A stretch of 64,000 nt of DNA. Origin: Undaria pinnatifida. Taxonomy: Eukaryota; Sar; Phaeophyceae; Laminariales; Alariaceae. This document shows, piece after piece, positions 12,401 through 27,400 of this stretch. Each line of letters opens with the position of its first letter. Position 1 is the stretch's first letter. The stretch covers positions 12,022,795 through 12,086,794 of the forward strand of contig JABAKD010000021.1 in NCBI GenBank assembly GCA_012845835.1, in the 5' to 3' direction. The notes below the pieces were generated by a model. It had not been told where the DNA came from, did not search any database, and saw nothing but the letters and a program-made list of their open reading frames with translations. The position numbers and the translations under genes are program-made.

Positions 12401-15400
12401 CATATAGAGCAAAAGGGGTACACGTATTTACAGTTATTGGCCACGATTTTATGCCCATCACCTGCGCGCACAGGCGGTGGAATGTTTAATCCACATTATG
12501 AACGTGCAAAGTTGTTGCCACCGAAAACGCTTTCAGAATATTTTTTTCCTGTTGGGGAGTGAAACCAACCGCTACCTAGATACAAAAAGTCAAAGCAAAC
12601 ACGTCACCGAAATATACGTCGCCAAGGGTAAGGGCTGGTTGTCTGGACTTCTGTCACCTTCAACTTGGCAATCTCGTGTGCACCGCAAAGTTCCGCGTCG
12701 CTTGCGCACTGCCACACCAGTGCTAGGCGCGACCTTGACCTTCGTGGGTCGTCCCTGCTTTCATCGGAAAATTTCAAGGCGAAACAGAGCAGAGAGGGAG
12801 GGAGGGAGAGAGGCAGGCAGGGAGGGGGAGATGGCGGGAGGGAGGATACGACGAGAGCGAGAGAGACCAATATATGAGGCAGACACACATTTGCGGTCCG
12901 TTCAGTGATTCATGTACTGTTAAATCGGGTATACACCGCTATCAAGAACGCAAGGTCATTCGAATAACTAACGGTGTCCAGATTCCCCATTTCACGCGCT
13001 TGCTACAATATGCACGCCCTCCCCATCCTCGATGGTCACAGCGTACCGGGAGGCTAAGAAAACAGTCATGGAGTACAGCGTACCCTCGGTTCAAAGGAAA
13101 TATACGAAGACCCTCGTTTGTTGTGCCACCGAACGCCTACCAATCGAGGTATTAGCCTTGAGAACCCAATCGAGTAAGCTCTAGGATTTGAAGGTCCCTT
13201 GAAGAGGCAGAGCAGGTTTTCATACCTGGGGAGCGCCAAGTAGAGTCCAATCTGCTGCACCACTGGTTTCGGCCGTCATTGAAGTTCATGTACGGCGTAT
13301 TTGAAGCAAAACGAGTAAGTCAACCGGACGGGACGAAGCAGCACGGTATAGGGGTCGCGTGAGGACGCGGGCGAAAGTGACCCGATTGACACCACCGACG
13401 ACTAGAAATCGTCCTCTGAGTGCTACAGTCAAACGCTCGAAAAGTAAACGCCAACGTGGCGTTATACGAACAAGAGCTCACCCACACTATCGTCCCTCTC
13501 TGGAGTATCCTTACAGAGGACACCATAAACTGATTGCCACTGCCCCCGCTTTGGTGTCGCACACGTCACCAGACACAGTGCGTCCGTCGTACGCCCACAG
13601 GGGACCACGATAACGTGAAAGGTTGGCTTGGGATCACACGATTCTCGCCAACAGGGAGGGGAAAATTACGCAGTAGCCAATATATGTCATTGGGTCCCCT
13701 AATACACACGTTTAACCACACCATCTATGGGACAGTTAACACACAACGGAGGTTTGTGTGTCAAGGTTATGTCGTGTTTGTTCGACATTGGTTGTCCATC
13801 GTACTGCAGCATATATTGCCTCAATTTTGGATGCAGAGCACGACATAACACAACGTTGGAGACGGTTGAGGTACTGCCCTTACTGGGGGAACGTCTCCTG
13901 CTGCGGTCAACCACAGGCTGCTTAGCGATTGAAAGAGAGACGCTACGCGGTCCAGGGCTGGCTTCTTTCGTCTTTTTGCATCTCTTTGCGTGAGTTATTT
14001 AGAGCACGAACTTGGGTTGATTCCCGTGCCGGCGGCGATCATGACCACGTTTCGGTAGGCTGGAGGAGGAACCAGCTCTTTGACGAAGAAGGGGCCTTGG
14101 AGTTGCACCGCTGGATTGTCCGCGTTCTGAGGCACACAAGAGGTGCAACACAAAACAGACACGGCATAAAGGAAAGTAAGCGAAGCGTTCAAGGATAAAG
14201 TACAGTGACCCTCGCGGAAGGAGCGTCGTAACACTGTGCGTCCACGCTTACCGCAACCTGTGCTCAACGCTAACGTCTCCACCTTTGAACCACCACCACC
14301 AACAATAACAATAACTCACGCTGGCGAGCCTCTCAAGCAGCCTGCTCATCATCCCGTCGTGGTGGAGCCTTATTCGCAGTTCGACACACAGGGTACCCCC
14401 AGTCGAAAGTTCGGCGGGGACAATACTGCACATCCCTGCCTCGGGAACATGGGCTCCCCTGAGCCCTCTTCCTGTTGTGGATGGTCGGGACTCGTGTACT
14501 CTCACGGCGAAGGCGTTGTAAGACCGTTGGACAACGCCCTTGTTCGAGTTGCCGTATTGTTCGAGGGACCCGGGAAACGGCAGCAAGAGCAGGGGGGATC
14601 CGCGGTATATTACACGTCCAGAGCAACGTTGTTTGGTCAACCAGTGTAACATGACAAACAATGACGCATGACACGTCGGTGGGAGTGTAGTGACATTATC
14701 TCCAACGAAGCAAAGCTACTGCATGGGGGTGCACTAGTCACTTTTGAGGTTTCGTCTTTTCGGCGATTCAGCGCCACTCGTCCTATTGGCTACAGGTGCA
14801 TTGCGGCTTTTAGTTTCGCGTAACACACAGCTTGTCTATCCAAGTCTCAAACACCTGTTTATGCCCGTCTTTAAACAGACTGGAACCGAAAGTGAAAATG
14901 GGGTATCCCTCCTGTGGTAACCCTTGTTCTGGACGGCGACATCCTCAATTCTGCGTAAACAAAACTGATTGAACTCGAAGCTGTGTCAATATAGCAGCAG
15001 CACCCCACGCTCAAGCCGTACAACTTCGATGAAAACACGCCAACAGCCAGTTTGAGTACATTAGTCAGAGTAAAATAGTCTGAATATACTCACGAGCGGT
15101 GGTGGGTGCGCACTAGTCGTATAAAACCGCTGTCTCCGAGGCACCCGGTAGTTGGAGGTGGGAGGTTAGTGTGATAAAAACGTCACGCATTAGACTGCGC
15201 GAAATAAGTTGCACGATCAATGACGGCATTCTCGGGTCAACCAGGCGAGGCCTACGAGCAGTACCAACGGTATGGGTTGGGGGCTACCCGGTTAAGCGAT
15301 GACACACCGCAACTTGCAGCTACGTCCAATCCCAAAACACGGCGGTGGTTTTCTGAAACTTTACGGCCAGAAAGAGACGATTACCTTTGTCGGGTCCTGT

Positions 15401-18400
15401 GCTCGCATGTTGACGTGGCATACCCCGGCCATGGCTTCGACCTGTCACGCGCGCAACCATCAAAAACAAATGGTTTTCAAAAAGCCATAAAAAAGAAAAT
15501 CGGAGCGGCAAGCATGATTGGTGACGGTACGTGTATTGACAAGAGACAACGTGCCACCCGATAAAGGCAGAGCTGTAATGTTCTAAACCATGTTTTCAAT
15601 GTTGGGGCTCCTCAACCCCACAGGTTCGTCGGAAGGGGCCATCAGTATCTTTGGACAGTGATATCTGTTGGTATAGCTAGGACATAGCGTTTGTGAATCG
15701 GTTTTCATCCGACGCGTTCTACCATAGAGGTGCTGCACCCCTTTTTTCCCCATTACTACCCCTCAATTTATTGAGCTCAAGACCTCTCCCAAAACTGATT
15801 TGGAAAAATATGTAGATAACTCCTACCGGATGGAAAATCCCATTCTGTCTAGGCACACAACACGAGACCCGCACCCAAAAAAATGGTCAATTTTCGACGG
15901 TTTTGGGCAGGAGTAGCTCCGTCATCCAGAAGGCATTTCAGACCGCAACTCATACCTTTGTCGTAGCATGGGTCGATGCACCATCATTTGTTTTCCGCTG
16001 TTCCTCACTTTCGTAGATTGAGGAAAAAAAAAAAAAAAACGATTCAAAGAGGCAAAAAACACAAAACTGCGACCGCATGCGAAACCCCAATGGCCTGGGT
16101 ATACAACGCGAATCATGGAACAAAACGATAATCAATTTCTGACGATTTTGGGTTAAGGAGCGCCGTCATTCACAAAAAATATTCCGACGAAAAGTGATAC
16201 CTTTGTCGTAGCGCATGCCATGGTCAATTAACTAAAAATTGGACATTTCTTTTAGGGGTGAGGTATGGATGTTCTCAAAATAGGTTATGAGCCTCAGAAG
16301 GCAAATTCTGCACCTCTACGGCAGGATGTGTGATAACACCGGCCGTCCCTTCAAGTCATGCCCTCATTTTTTTGCGCATCAACGACGCGACGTAATGCTG
16401 GATTTGTCACCCAACGAATTATCAGGCAAGAACACGCGATTTTGAAAAATTTGGCCATGCGCGCTATTAACAACACCCTCCGATACACGGTCGCTATCGC
16501 CTCTACCGACAACGGAGTGACCTAAGCCGTATGACACCGATACGCCAGCAGCTTGCTGGAAGAGTCGCCACGCGGCCCCACCCTGCACGCTGGCTCCATC
16601 CACGAGGGAAATGCATATAGGCATGCCTGGTGGCAGGTACCCCGACATAGGTGTACGAGGAAAGTTTTGTCATTTCAAAAATAAACGGTATACTGCATGT
16701 ATGCTTAGACTTTCGAGATTGTAAACCAAAGATATATAATAGTAAAAACGAACAACGGCGGCAGGCAATGGGTAGTTCTCTCACCAGGGCCTGCGCCTCT
16801 CCGGGGCACGAAAAGATATACCGATACACCGGACGCGCGCTGGGAGAGTCGCTGCTCGGGCTCGTACCGCTGGGAGATTCCATCTTCTGGCGAAAGAGCA
16901 AAGGACACACGTGAAACATCTCCAACAGGTGCCGACCGCTCCAGGTGTGCTTCGGCACCACCTGAGAGATCTGCGCGACCAAAAAGAAACAATGAAACCA
17001 TTGTTTAGGGCGTTTTCCATCGGTGTTCAACTCTTTTATACCTGGAACGCTTGCTCCTTTCACCACAGGACCGCAACACCAACCTTTCTCCGCAACAAAG
17101 TGGGGTTTGACGAGGGTTCCAAAAAGTACGTGTTGTTTGGGGGGGGGGGTGATTTTTGAAAACCAAACAAACGTCAAGGTTTTCGTAACAGTGAACGTGA
17201 CGGCGGTGTCACACGTTGTCGTGTTTAAACCGCTCAATACTTTCAGTAGGTTATTGTTTTGCCGGCGGTTCCTCCTGACGGCATGAGGACTCCGGGGGAC
17301 GAAAGATTGACTGTGAACCAAAAACGAATTCGCCCCGCCAACGGCATTAGGAAGTGGTTTTCAACCAGAATGTAGCCGATGCGGGCTTTGAGCGAAACAA
17401 AAACTGAACATTCACTTGTTCGTTTAGTTTTGAACGTTCGTGAAAAGGTTTTTCAAACGGTAGCTAGTTTGTCTGCACGGAAAAAAAAATGTCACAACAA
17501 AAAAAAAGAGGTTCTGAAAGCTCGTTAAGGGCCGTCCCTGACAAACACAGAAACAAAAATGTCAGGAATATTGACAATAACACTGTGACATTGTCGCGAA
17601 CAACGATATTCGTCAGGAATCCGCACTTTGAATCGTTTTGGCATTATGATATCCAAAGAAAAATGTGATTGGAATGCTGACAAACCATCGTGAGGTATTA
17701 TAGGAAAACTTGACCTGTCAGAACTTCACAATGCCAGGAATCGTGACATTCTTAACCATAGCTGTACACTGAAGCCTTAGTTTGCGCGGATAATCAAGCA
17801 CAAAAACACATTAGTGAAAAATAAAGCGTAGCACTGTCGCAAATATTTATTTTCGAACTGCTCCACGGATGTTTGAACCGATCCATGGCACACGGTTTTG
17901 CTTGCCCAGGCGCACGCAAACATGCCATTGCGAGATAGGCCTGCGCGAGCCAACGTTCACTTAATAATGCAGAGGGCGCGCTTGTAACCGTAGTCGTCAA
18001 ACCATAGCCCCGGCTATCCATACCATTACGGGACGGAGCACGTCGAGCATCTCCCGACTGGGCCGAAACCGCGCGAACAATTCGCAGGCGCCGTCATGTG
18101 TACCGCGCGCCGCATTGAGGATGAACTGGATCTGATTATGAACGTTTTGTGAAACGCCCATCGGCACCTTGTGCGACCTTCCTTCCTCATCGATGACGCA
18201 ATCGAAAGGTATCAAAATTTGCTCAATTTACGACGACAGTGGGTGGAGATTTTGTTTGATCGGATTTCCATGGGAGGCCGGCAACTCCCGAAACAACAGC
18301 CATTTTAAAATACTCAAATTGTTAGGAAGGCGTAGACCAGACGGGGAAACAGGGAACTCTTGGTATCCACAACTCCTTCACTGTCCCTGGCGAAATCACG

Positions 18401-21400
18401 GCATGTAGCTTTAACAGTTTATGGCGGCCTTTATCTTTGTCCAAGAAAACAAGCAGGCGCGCACCTAACAAAAATGACCGGGCGGGCATGCCTGGAGGTG
18501 GATAGTCTGTGTCTGCGCCCTTTATTCATTCTTTGGTTGGCGCGGACGGCGCAGACGGGACGCCAGTAACCAGTTGCAGGTATGAACATGGATACTAGGA
18601 CGGGTACTCGAACAGGTTAAGTCAGGGATAATGACGAATACTGTTGTGCCTTTGACATGTTTCTGGCTCTCTTTAGGTTTCATCTTCTAGACGAGCCTAG
18701 ATCACTGGTGCCGTTCCTTCTACCCCCCGTACGTGACTAAACTGTGTCGCGAAAGAGGTTTAAGAGATCCCAACGCTCGTCGGTTTACATTACCTCTCTG
18801 CGGTAGCAGGCCTTGGTCAACCGTAGCCTGACCGACGAAGATGTTTCGCGGAGGATTCACTTTCCGCCATGGGAAGACCGTTCACGTTTCACCAGGATGT
18901 TTTCTGCATACCTAAAGAGGGGGATTAGAGTACAAGTAACGTGTTCCCGTTTTATCCCCCCTGGGCTACCCGGGACCGCGACTGCTGCGCCTTGACACGC
19001 CTAGTCTATGAAAACTATGAAAACCCGACATGCCCTCCGCGCGGTATCGTTGGGATGCCAGGGTCTAGTGTCTGCCAGACTACGGTCACACGTACGGCAG
19101 TTGTTACCCGTCTCACTCGCTCCTCCCTCCACTACACCCCTCACACCGCTAACCTATAGAATATCTCGGATAGTGCTAGGAAGCCAGAGGTTTTGTAGGA
19201 TCACACTAAAATCCTGATGGGCGGGCGTTCCTAGGGAGGCCGATGAGCGCATACCTTAATATCGTTCGAAAGTTGTCCCTCTTTATCGGTGTTTTTTTGT
19301 CGTATAGACAATCTATTCTATTGCTCATTTGGATACGCAAAAGTCATGATTCAATAACAAACACGTTTTGATCGGGGCGTTTTGATTTTTCGAGGTGAAG
19401 AGTTCTTAAAGGTGACGATATTACGAATACTGTCCGTGTGCATCATTAACTGTAGCATGAATCTGAGGCAAGAAAACTCACCGTATCCGATTGCAACTCC
19501 GCGGAGTTACTTTGAGCCACGGCCGCTGCACCTTTTCGCGTTAGTGGGCCCAAGTGCTTGGGTACGGTCGGCATGACTGAAAAGGTTGTTAGTCGGTTCA
19601 ATCGTCTCGCCGTGTCGGCCTGCGCGAAAAGAGCCAACGAAATGATTTAACGGAGAGAATGAAGGGAGGAAGCAGGTCGTCACAGCGTTAGAGGGAGGCA
19701 GTATTTACGCATCCAATCCAATTTGTGTTTTCCGAGGTTTCATCGTCGTCCGCACTAGCCCTGCCATGAACAAATGTGACCTAATGGCTCCGAGGTTTGA
19801 TTTGAAAGACGCCATAGGAGAGAGGTAACTCGTTTTTCTTGAAACGTGTTCTGAATGACGAGGTTCCTTCACCCAGAAAATCGTCGAAACAAATATATAT
19901 ATATATATCAATTTTGCACTATTGTTTCGACGTTTACCTAGGATATGGAGGCGTTCACCGTGGAACAACTTTGTTTCTCCTAATGTACACACTATTTATC
20001 AGGTGAGGTATATAACTCCCTGGGTGACAATCCGCCCAGAAAGAAAGTAGGGTGCCTTTACCGCACCGTGCGCCAAGAAGTTAACGAGTTTGGTTGTTGC
20101 AGAGGAACATACTCCCCGGAGAGATCGGGAAGGCAAGCGAAGGGAAGGGAATGTTAGCGAAGAAAACGTCAAGAGCCAGAGGTATCAGTTTGGCTAATGC
20201 TGCGGAGTATTCCGAGGGGAAAAGGCACGCCCATGACGTACTGGAAACTGCAAGCGAACCGCGACGGATGCTACGAGGATGAGGCTAGGCGAGTGGGGCT
20301 TATCGCCGTGCTAGCCGGTGTGACAAGGCAGAAAACCCCTAATAAGCAGGAAGGGGCACACGGGAAGTTCACTGTCAAAGTATATCGGGTGGGGCGCGTG
20401 CTAGAAAAGTCTTAGAACAGCTTGGATGTAAGCAGTCTGACGGACGGTCTGTTTGAAACGCGGGAAATGTCGTAATATAATCAAATAGTTTTTCACAATT
20501 GCACTTTCCGTGATATGCGAAGTCCATTGTATGGTTCGTTTTAGATGCAAGTCTATTTCCTTAGATTTTAGATGAGTCGTATCGAGTGCCTCGATTGAGG
20601 ACCAACACGAAACGCTACCCCCCTATCGACCATACCGGGCGCCGTGGAATGTTTTTGCGGGGGGGTATTCGACAGAGAAAGGGAAAAGGAGGACATTGCT
20701 AAAAGAAAGGGGCGTACTACGAACGGGGTAGTACCACCAGATCGTTACGTGCCGAGCATTGGCTGTTCGCCGCGGTGTCGATGTAATTCTATCACGAAGC
20801 GGACTCTCACGTTTTCTTGGCGCAGGGCAGGGAAACCAACCTACACGGGTATTCTGTCGGTGCACATATGGCGACCTCGAAAGGTACACACTGCTGCAAC
20901 TACTGTACGTTTAGTGGGCACATGCGCCAAACCCAGCGTTAACCGCACAAAGCTGAACTACTTGCAGTTGAAGCTCTTTTATGTTTATGCTTGTAGTGGA
21001 AGCCTTCCGATTTTCCACGAGTATCGTCATCGAAGCGGACCTATGATGGAAGAAGCGGACTCGGGGGATGGTACTTTGCAGCGGCCGGTTTTCCTTCAAC
21101 AAAATACCTGTTTACCTGGAAATTGTGCGTTGTCGCTGTTGCACATGACAGCGTTTCACATCAGCGGTAACTGTGATCCTTGGTAAATCACGCAGCAGGC
21201 AGTGTTATATAGTGCACTCTTTGCTGTCTCTACAAGCTGCCACACCAGGCTACAACCTGATGTAATCGAAGCTGCCATCCACAAACAAATGACGAACGAA
21301 AGGTGCTCAACTCTACTTCACAAAATCGTACGCAGTAGGACACAGCTCACTCCCTATGCGACCCGCCGAGGCACTCACGTCACTTTATGATTAGTGCGGC

Positions 21401-24400
21401 CAATGTCCTGAAGGATACAAGCCAGCCATGCTCCGTATCGGCATTGCCGCGACTGGGAGATCATTTGTCTTACTACTGCGACTATGCATGAAATAAAGGC
21501 ACCCCGTTATCGCCGAATTATGCAATGCATGGGAGAAGCACAAATCGGCCCAGTCGTGTTGGAGGTGTCTCTATTTCGGATAGGGACGGACTTCCGTCTC
21601 TAACCGAATGCGCGATCATCTGTAAAATGGCTAGAGCAATCAGCGAACGAGTATCGCCCCGCTCCCCCCCCCGTGACGTAGCCTGCTTAGTAGAGGCATC
21701 ACAGGCTGGCCATTGTGGCACAAGCCTCGAGTAACGCCAATTGCCTGCCACACGGGTTAGCCCTTGGGAAGCTTTCTACTGTAAGGGCCGTGACGCAAGT
21801 ATCTTACCAGAGCGTCGATGCTGACGGCTGAGTTGTCTTCCCCCCAACTCCGGACCCCGGGCTTGCCCAACGCAAGATCCCCCTTCTCCTCGGCTGGCGC
21901 TGGAGGCTGGGCTTCCGTGAATTTTTCCTCCTCGGTGGGGTCATCTTCACACCCTCGGCAGTGCTCTCCCTCCTCTTTGCGGTGTCCTTCATCCATCGGT
22001 TGGGTTTGGTTTGGTTGCTCACCTCCGTCCTCTTCTTCGATGTACCCCACCACGAGTGTTCGAGCGATCTTTAACGCCTCCTGAGAGTCAGAATGCCCGA
22101 CGGACGGGTGAGATGAACAAAGAGGCGGGGGTGCAACTGCGGCGCCTGGAGTCATCTGGGGTATGGGCCAATGGTGCGGTTTCTTACTGATGTGGAGGCA
22201 TGCATCAAGGTGCTCGGAGCGGTACATGTAGCCGATCTCCTGTAGCTACCTCTGTTGCGACCATCACCGAGTATGGCGTATACATGTACGCTGCTTCCTC
22301 GGTCGGTTCGAGGTCGTGCCCACCTACCTGCTCCAAGCAGAAATGGATACTAATCACAACCGTGTTGTACAAACATCAGTGTGTGAGTGATCGATGTTGG
22401 AATATACGCTAACATTGACGGAATGGCGAAAACTCTAAATCACGAACAAACCATTGCAGAGAATAGCACATTACACATGCGTGTCCCGCCGAGGGCTCTT
22501 GACCCAGCTGCATGTAATATGCATCACGCCCGCCCTCCCCTTTGGATGAAGGAGATGTCTAGCCAATAACGTAGGGGCAAGGCATTATCCACAACACCTA
22601 GCCCAGTAGTAACCACGTGGCCGCTGCTAACGTACAAACGACCGTACATCGGGGTTCTGGTGTGGCGACAAACTTTTTGTTTTCCACATTTACAGGTTCA
22701 TGCCAGCTGTTAGTTATTTCGCGTGTACCATTCGTCCAGTCCCTACCGCACTAAGGACTAGCAACCTAAATCTTAGCCGCAAGCCACGAATGAAGCACAC
22801 ACCGAACCAATAAATAGGCGAGTCGAAAAAAATGCGCCGTTGTCCGCATGCAGAGGAACACGTAAGGCGTGTCCTCCGCATTCATCTCTGACGGCGTCTG
22901 GCCCAGCAGCGCATTTGTTACTTACGAGGAACCGGGGCTAACCAAGCAAAACCTAGTCGTTGCACGCGACACATTGCATGCAATCGCCAACCAAGCAGTA
23001 GTAAACTGCACATAAGGCGTTCCTCGCCGTGGACGTGCCGCGAGAATGCCATAACGTGTTCCACAGATTGCGCCCCCCCCCCGAAGATGCGTTCCACTAA
23101 GTAAATATACTCCGTATTGTAAAGCCCACTGTATTGATCTATATGGAGAGTGCCACACCACAAGCGGTGAACGAGAATTTATTACCGTACGCCTCGTAGG
23201 CGCATCTACCCAGAGCCAACGGTTTGTTAGTCGACAGCATAAAATATTCAACGTCTGGTTGTACGTACGTGAGGCGATAATTTCGTGGCGTACCCGCAGA
23301 CAACCCGTGGCCAAGCATGTGGTGCGATACGGTTTTCCTGACCACACGACTAACCGGACCACACCCCCCTCACGGAACACAACTAATTCAGCGATCCACT
23401 CACCCCACACATACCTCGTCGGCAACTAAACATTCCTACCTCGGGGTGTATGTGCGGCGAGAAGGACATTGCGTGTCCCACTGACAAGCTTTCACCCAGC
23501 AGTTCGTGTGTGACATCCGTCCCGACAGCATTTTGGATCAGCCGCGTGCCTCCCGGGTGTCTCTGGGAGAAATTAGTAACGTCTAGAATAGCCCCGTCCA
23601 CTACCACCCAGCTCTGTCCGTTCAAGACCTTGCGTGGGCGCGCGGGGCAGGGCGGGCGGGTGGTGGATAGTGTGTTCGACGCGTGGTGTAGGCGGAGTTG
23701 CAAACAGGAGCCAGGTCTGAAGTACGGAAGGGAGGAAACTGCTAGCACACTCCTGGGACGACCTGTCGCTGCTATACAAGAAGCAGAGTATCGTCCGCGT
23801 ACGTAGTTTAGCCTACCACCACGGAACACTTCCCGGTAGCTTGCGTGGATGTGATCGAGGGAATATGACCCAATGAACGCCCAAACGTCGGAATCGTATC
23901 TACTTGCAGCCGGCACAGGGGTCCCTCTCGAAACGTGATTGCGGTCAAAATTCAGACCAGCAAGGTGCAAGCAACCCATGAGCACGCCCTCTACCCCCCC
24001 CCTCCTCCTTGCCATGGTAGCTTTTGCCCGCCCTTCAAGCACCCACCTTATCGTTGAACTCCATGACTGTGTATATTTCCTGATCTCCCGTTCTCGGAAT
24101 CAGCCTTTCGCTCTTGGCGGCTTGCTGCGCCCCCGCAAAACCCTCGTTGATAACAGTTACGAAGGAACAAACGTGTGCGGAGCCCTCCTTGAAGAAGTGG
24201 CCCAACTGCTTGCGGGACTCGAGGTATACGGCAGCGATCAATATGGCCGCGAGCCAAACGGGGAACAAGTAGTGCTTGGTCGTGCTGAAGCTGCCCAACT
24301 GCACCGGAAAAAAAACGGCGTGTTTCATATCAAGAATCGCAAAAAGGAATTTTTGCATCCGAGGCGCGCTGTAAGTCGGCAAATCAAACTGTCCATATAG

Positions 24401-27400
24401 GACAATTCGCAGCGTCAGCTCCATAACTGGTCATTCCTAACTTGCATCACGGCAATCCACACACCGAACACGTACTGCTCTATCGTGCCGAAGCTACCCA
24501 GCTGCACTAAAAGGCGGATGTGTTTGGCGACGGGTATATTAGGCTTTATTGGCGCGCGCACGCCACCTGCCGCGGAGCTTACGGAGGGTGAACGGTTCAA
24601 GGCGATGATTTCTGGTGCTCAATGCATGGAGAATGGCGCGCGCGGCATGGGGTAATGAAACTACGGAGCACCAAGTTTGTGTGAATCATATGTTATGCGG
24701 GGTGAAAGGGTCAAACTAAAAAACGCTTGGCCTGGCTTAAATAGGGTATGGGCGGCATGACATGACCTACATACACCGGGCGCACAGCAGATGAACGAGC
24801 TTACTTAGCGTACACCCGGAATGTTACCGCATCCCCGTAAATCCCGGAAGCGCCCAAACATTGCCCCGACAGCGCCAGACCCCGACGGGCGTGCGATCTA
24901 CAAAAAGCTTTAGATGTCCCTGGGAACACGCGCAGGCGGATACGCGAGGCTGTCGTTAACCGTGCCTAACCCGACCCATCCCATCCCACCCCCAATAATG
25001 CAAAAACCGTCTCAACCCTGATGGTACATATTGCCGTGCTTCTTGAAGTCGTTCCCGCTATTTCGTTACGCACTCATAGGATAATTGGTTCCTATTTCCG
25101 AGGTGTCTTTTTTTTGTCGAGCGGGGCATACATTAGATGCGGGCGAGCGAGGTTTGGACTTGATTAGTGCCTGTTAGATTGGCGCCGATCTACAATCAGC
25201 GACTCACATGTAAGTCCACGCCATCGACCGTCGAGAAGAGGAGCTCGTCGTTGTCGGAGACAAGCTCCAGCCCACGGTAGCACTGCACCACGCCCGCGAG
25301 GTACGCGAAACGGCCAGACCAAATGTGGAAGTGCTTGTTGCACTGTAGGAGTTGCGCGACGCGGGACGAGTTACACAAGGCATTGGGGGGGGCATAAGAG
25401 CTTTTAAAGGGAAGTACTCACCAATACAATTAAGTCCTATGCCCCTCGGAGCACGTGTCTTGGCGCCCACGGAAAATATGACGTTGATGGCACATCAAAA
25501 CGTTGGAAGCGTGCCTGGCATGCACAACAATCAGTAATCGCCCGTTGAAGTAGATCGGGGAGGGAACTAGGCGTCCTTTGCCGTGGATACCTTCCGTTGT
25601 CGCAGGCTGGAGCTTTTATTTCTCTTCCAGTCGCAGGCGACGTCTAATGTTGTAGTGATAGCATGTCTCCGTTCATCGCTACTGTTCTGCGAGCGTGTGT
25701 TTCTTTTGTCCGGACAATCAACATTAAACAACGACAACGGGTACAACTGAGATACCAGAGCGAGGGCTGCACATGGCAGGCTCTCGAGGGCGGCCCGCAA
25801 CGACGCCGCAAATCGTTCACCAATTTGTGTCATAAAGTTGACCCATGAGCACGATCAAGGCACGTGCTACGATAGCGGTCAGACATTTTTTTCTGAAACG
25901 GTTTCTGAAGGGTGGCGCTCCTTGATCCAAAATCGTCGGAAGCAGACGATTTTTTTTCGTATTTTTTTTTTGTATACCTAGGCCATGAGGCGTTTCGTCC
26001 GGTGTATCAGTTTTATTTTGCTCCAAAAATCAGTTTTTCTAGGGAGAGGTCTTCACCTCCCAAGTTGAGGAACCTCAGAAACAAAAAGTCGGCCGCCTTT
26101 GTCGTAGCGCGTGTCGATAACTATTATGAGGCAAATGTCTCCTCGCCACTTGTTCCACCTATTCTCTCCGCGCTTCGCGTGTCGGGTCATTACCACTCGT
26201 GACGCGTGCTACGACTGAGGTGCACCAATGGTTCTTTTTTAGGTCTCTCAAATCGGGAATCCAAGGCCTCTCCCAAAATCATTTGAGTTGGACAAAATCA
26301 ATACTCCTACCGGAGAAAACATCCCATCGCATAGGTACACAAGGGGGATCATAGAAAAATTTGGCCTGCTGCCGACGATTATTGGATAAGGAGCCCAGTC
26401 ATTATATTTTTTTTCCATACGAGAAGTGCCACCTCTGTTGTAGCACGCGTCCGACCGCGGCGAGTAAAACGTCGACGTGCAGAAGCTAATCTACGAGGTC
26501 CGGCACCATGGCATAAAAGGCGGCAGGTATAGCGGCAGGAATCGACACCCACGACACATCACTATTTTGGAGGAAGATCGACAGAAAAATAGGTAGCACG
26601 CCGTAAAAAGCCCCCTCTTTCCTGCCCGCCTCCTTCTCGTCGCCCTTTGAATGACTTGGCCGGGTGACGGAACAACAGAGTGGCGCGCATTTTCTCATGA
26701 ATTTTCAAGCCCATTCACCTTTTCAACTGCTGGAGGCCTGCCGCGGCGATAAGGCAGTGTCGCCCCCGTGATCCAACCGGCAACAATCAGCCTCCGAGTT
26801 CTGACGTCTACCTCAGCTTCAACGCTCTTACCCAGCGGTTGAGCACAAACTTAGCTTGCTTGGCCTCCAAGTATTTCGTCACTCCCCGACAACAATCGTG
26901 GGTCTACAGAAATGATGATGCGAACACCCCAACGGCTCAAGCCCAACACGAACTCTTACTCTAACCGCAACCTACGCTCCGAACCATCCCACAGTACGTG
27001 TTGTACCTATCGCGACACAAGTTGTGATATGACCGCGGTTGACCTCCCTCGAGCGTAGACGTCTCTGAATCAAACGGTACTTGAAAAACCTTTCAAAGGG
27101 TATACAGATGTTAGCATAAGCGCGCGTACACATGCTGATCCGGTTGCGCGAACGAATGCAATCGTCCAAGTCGTGCTTCGGGGCTGAGATATTGCCGGGT
27201 CCTCGTGTTCAGAGATCAGAAAAACTAATTGCCGGCCCCGGTTACATGGGATGCCTGCCCGAGTCTAGAACAAATCGGTAAGTGGAATGGCGTTTTAACA
27301 ATATAAATATTTCGTATGGTACATAGGTAGGACTGGCGCGTAGCCATGTTGGTCGGGTTGCACGAACGAATGTACTCGAAGTCATGATTCGGGTGATGAT

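Larger units (their letters stand above)
17160..21800. other. Long intron between exons 14 and 15
   Basis: Within the 4.9-kb intron I see dispersed repeats (copy d, repeat G) and short AT runs. A GC-moderate stretch at 20090-20415 has an open plus frame but no recognised content. An additional short FAD-domain exon could be hidden here. Confidence 0.45.

Noticed and set aside
16503-17321. 272-codon minus-strand open frame as a gene
   Set aside because: Only 16785-16886 has domain-like content and good splice sites; the rest is intron-like and runs across unrelated composition.
20094-20415. Plus-strand gene at 20.1-20.4 kb
   Set aside because: Short overlapping frames without motif, inside the longest intron of the minus-strand gene.
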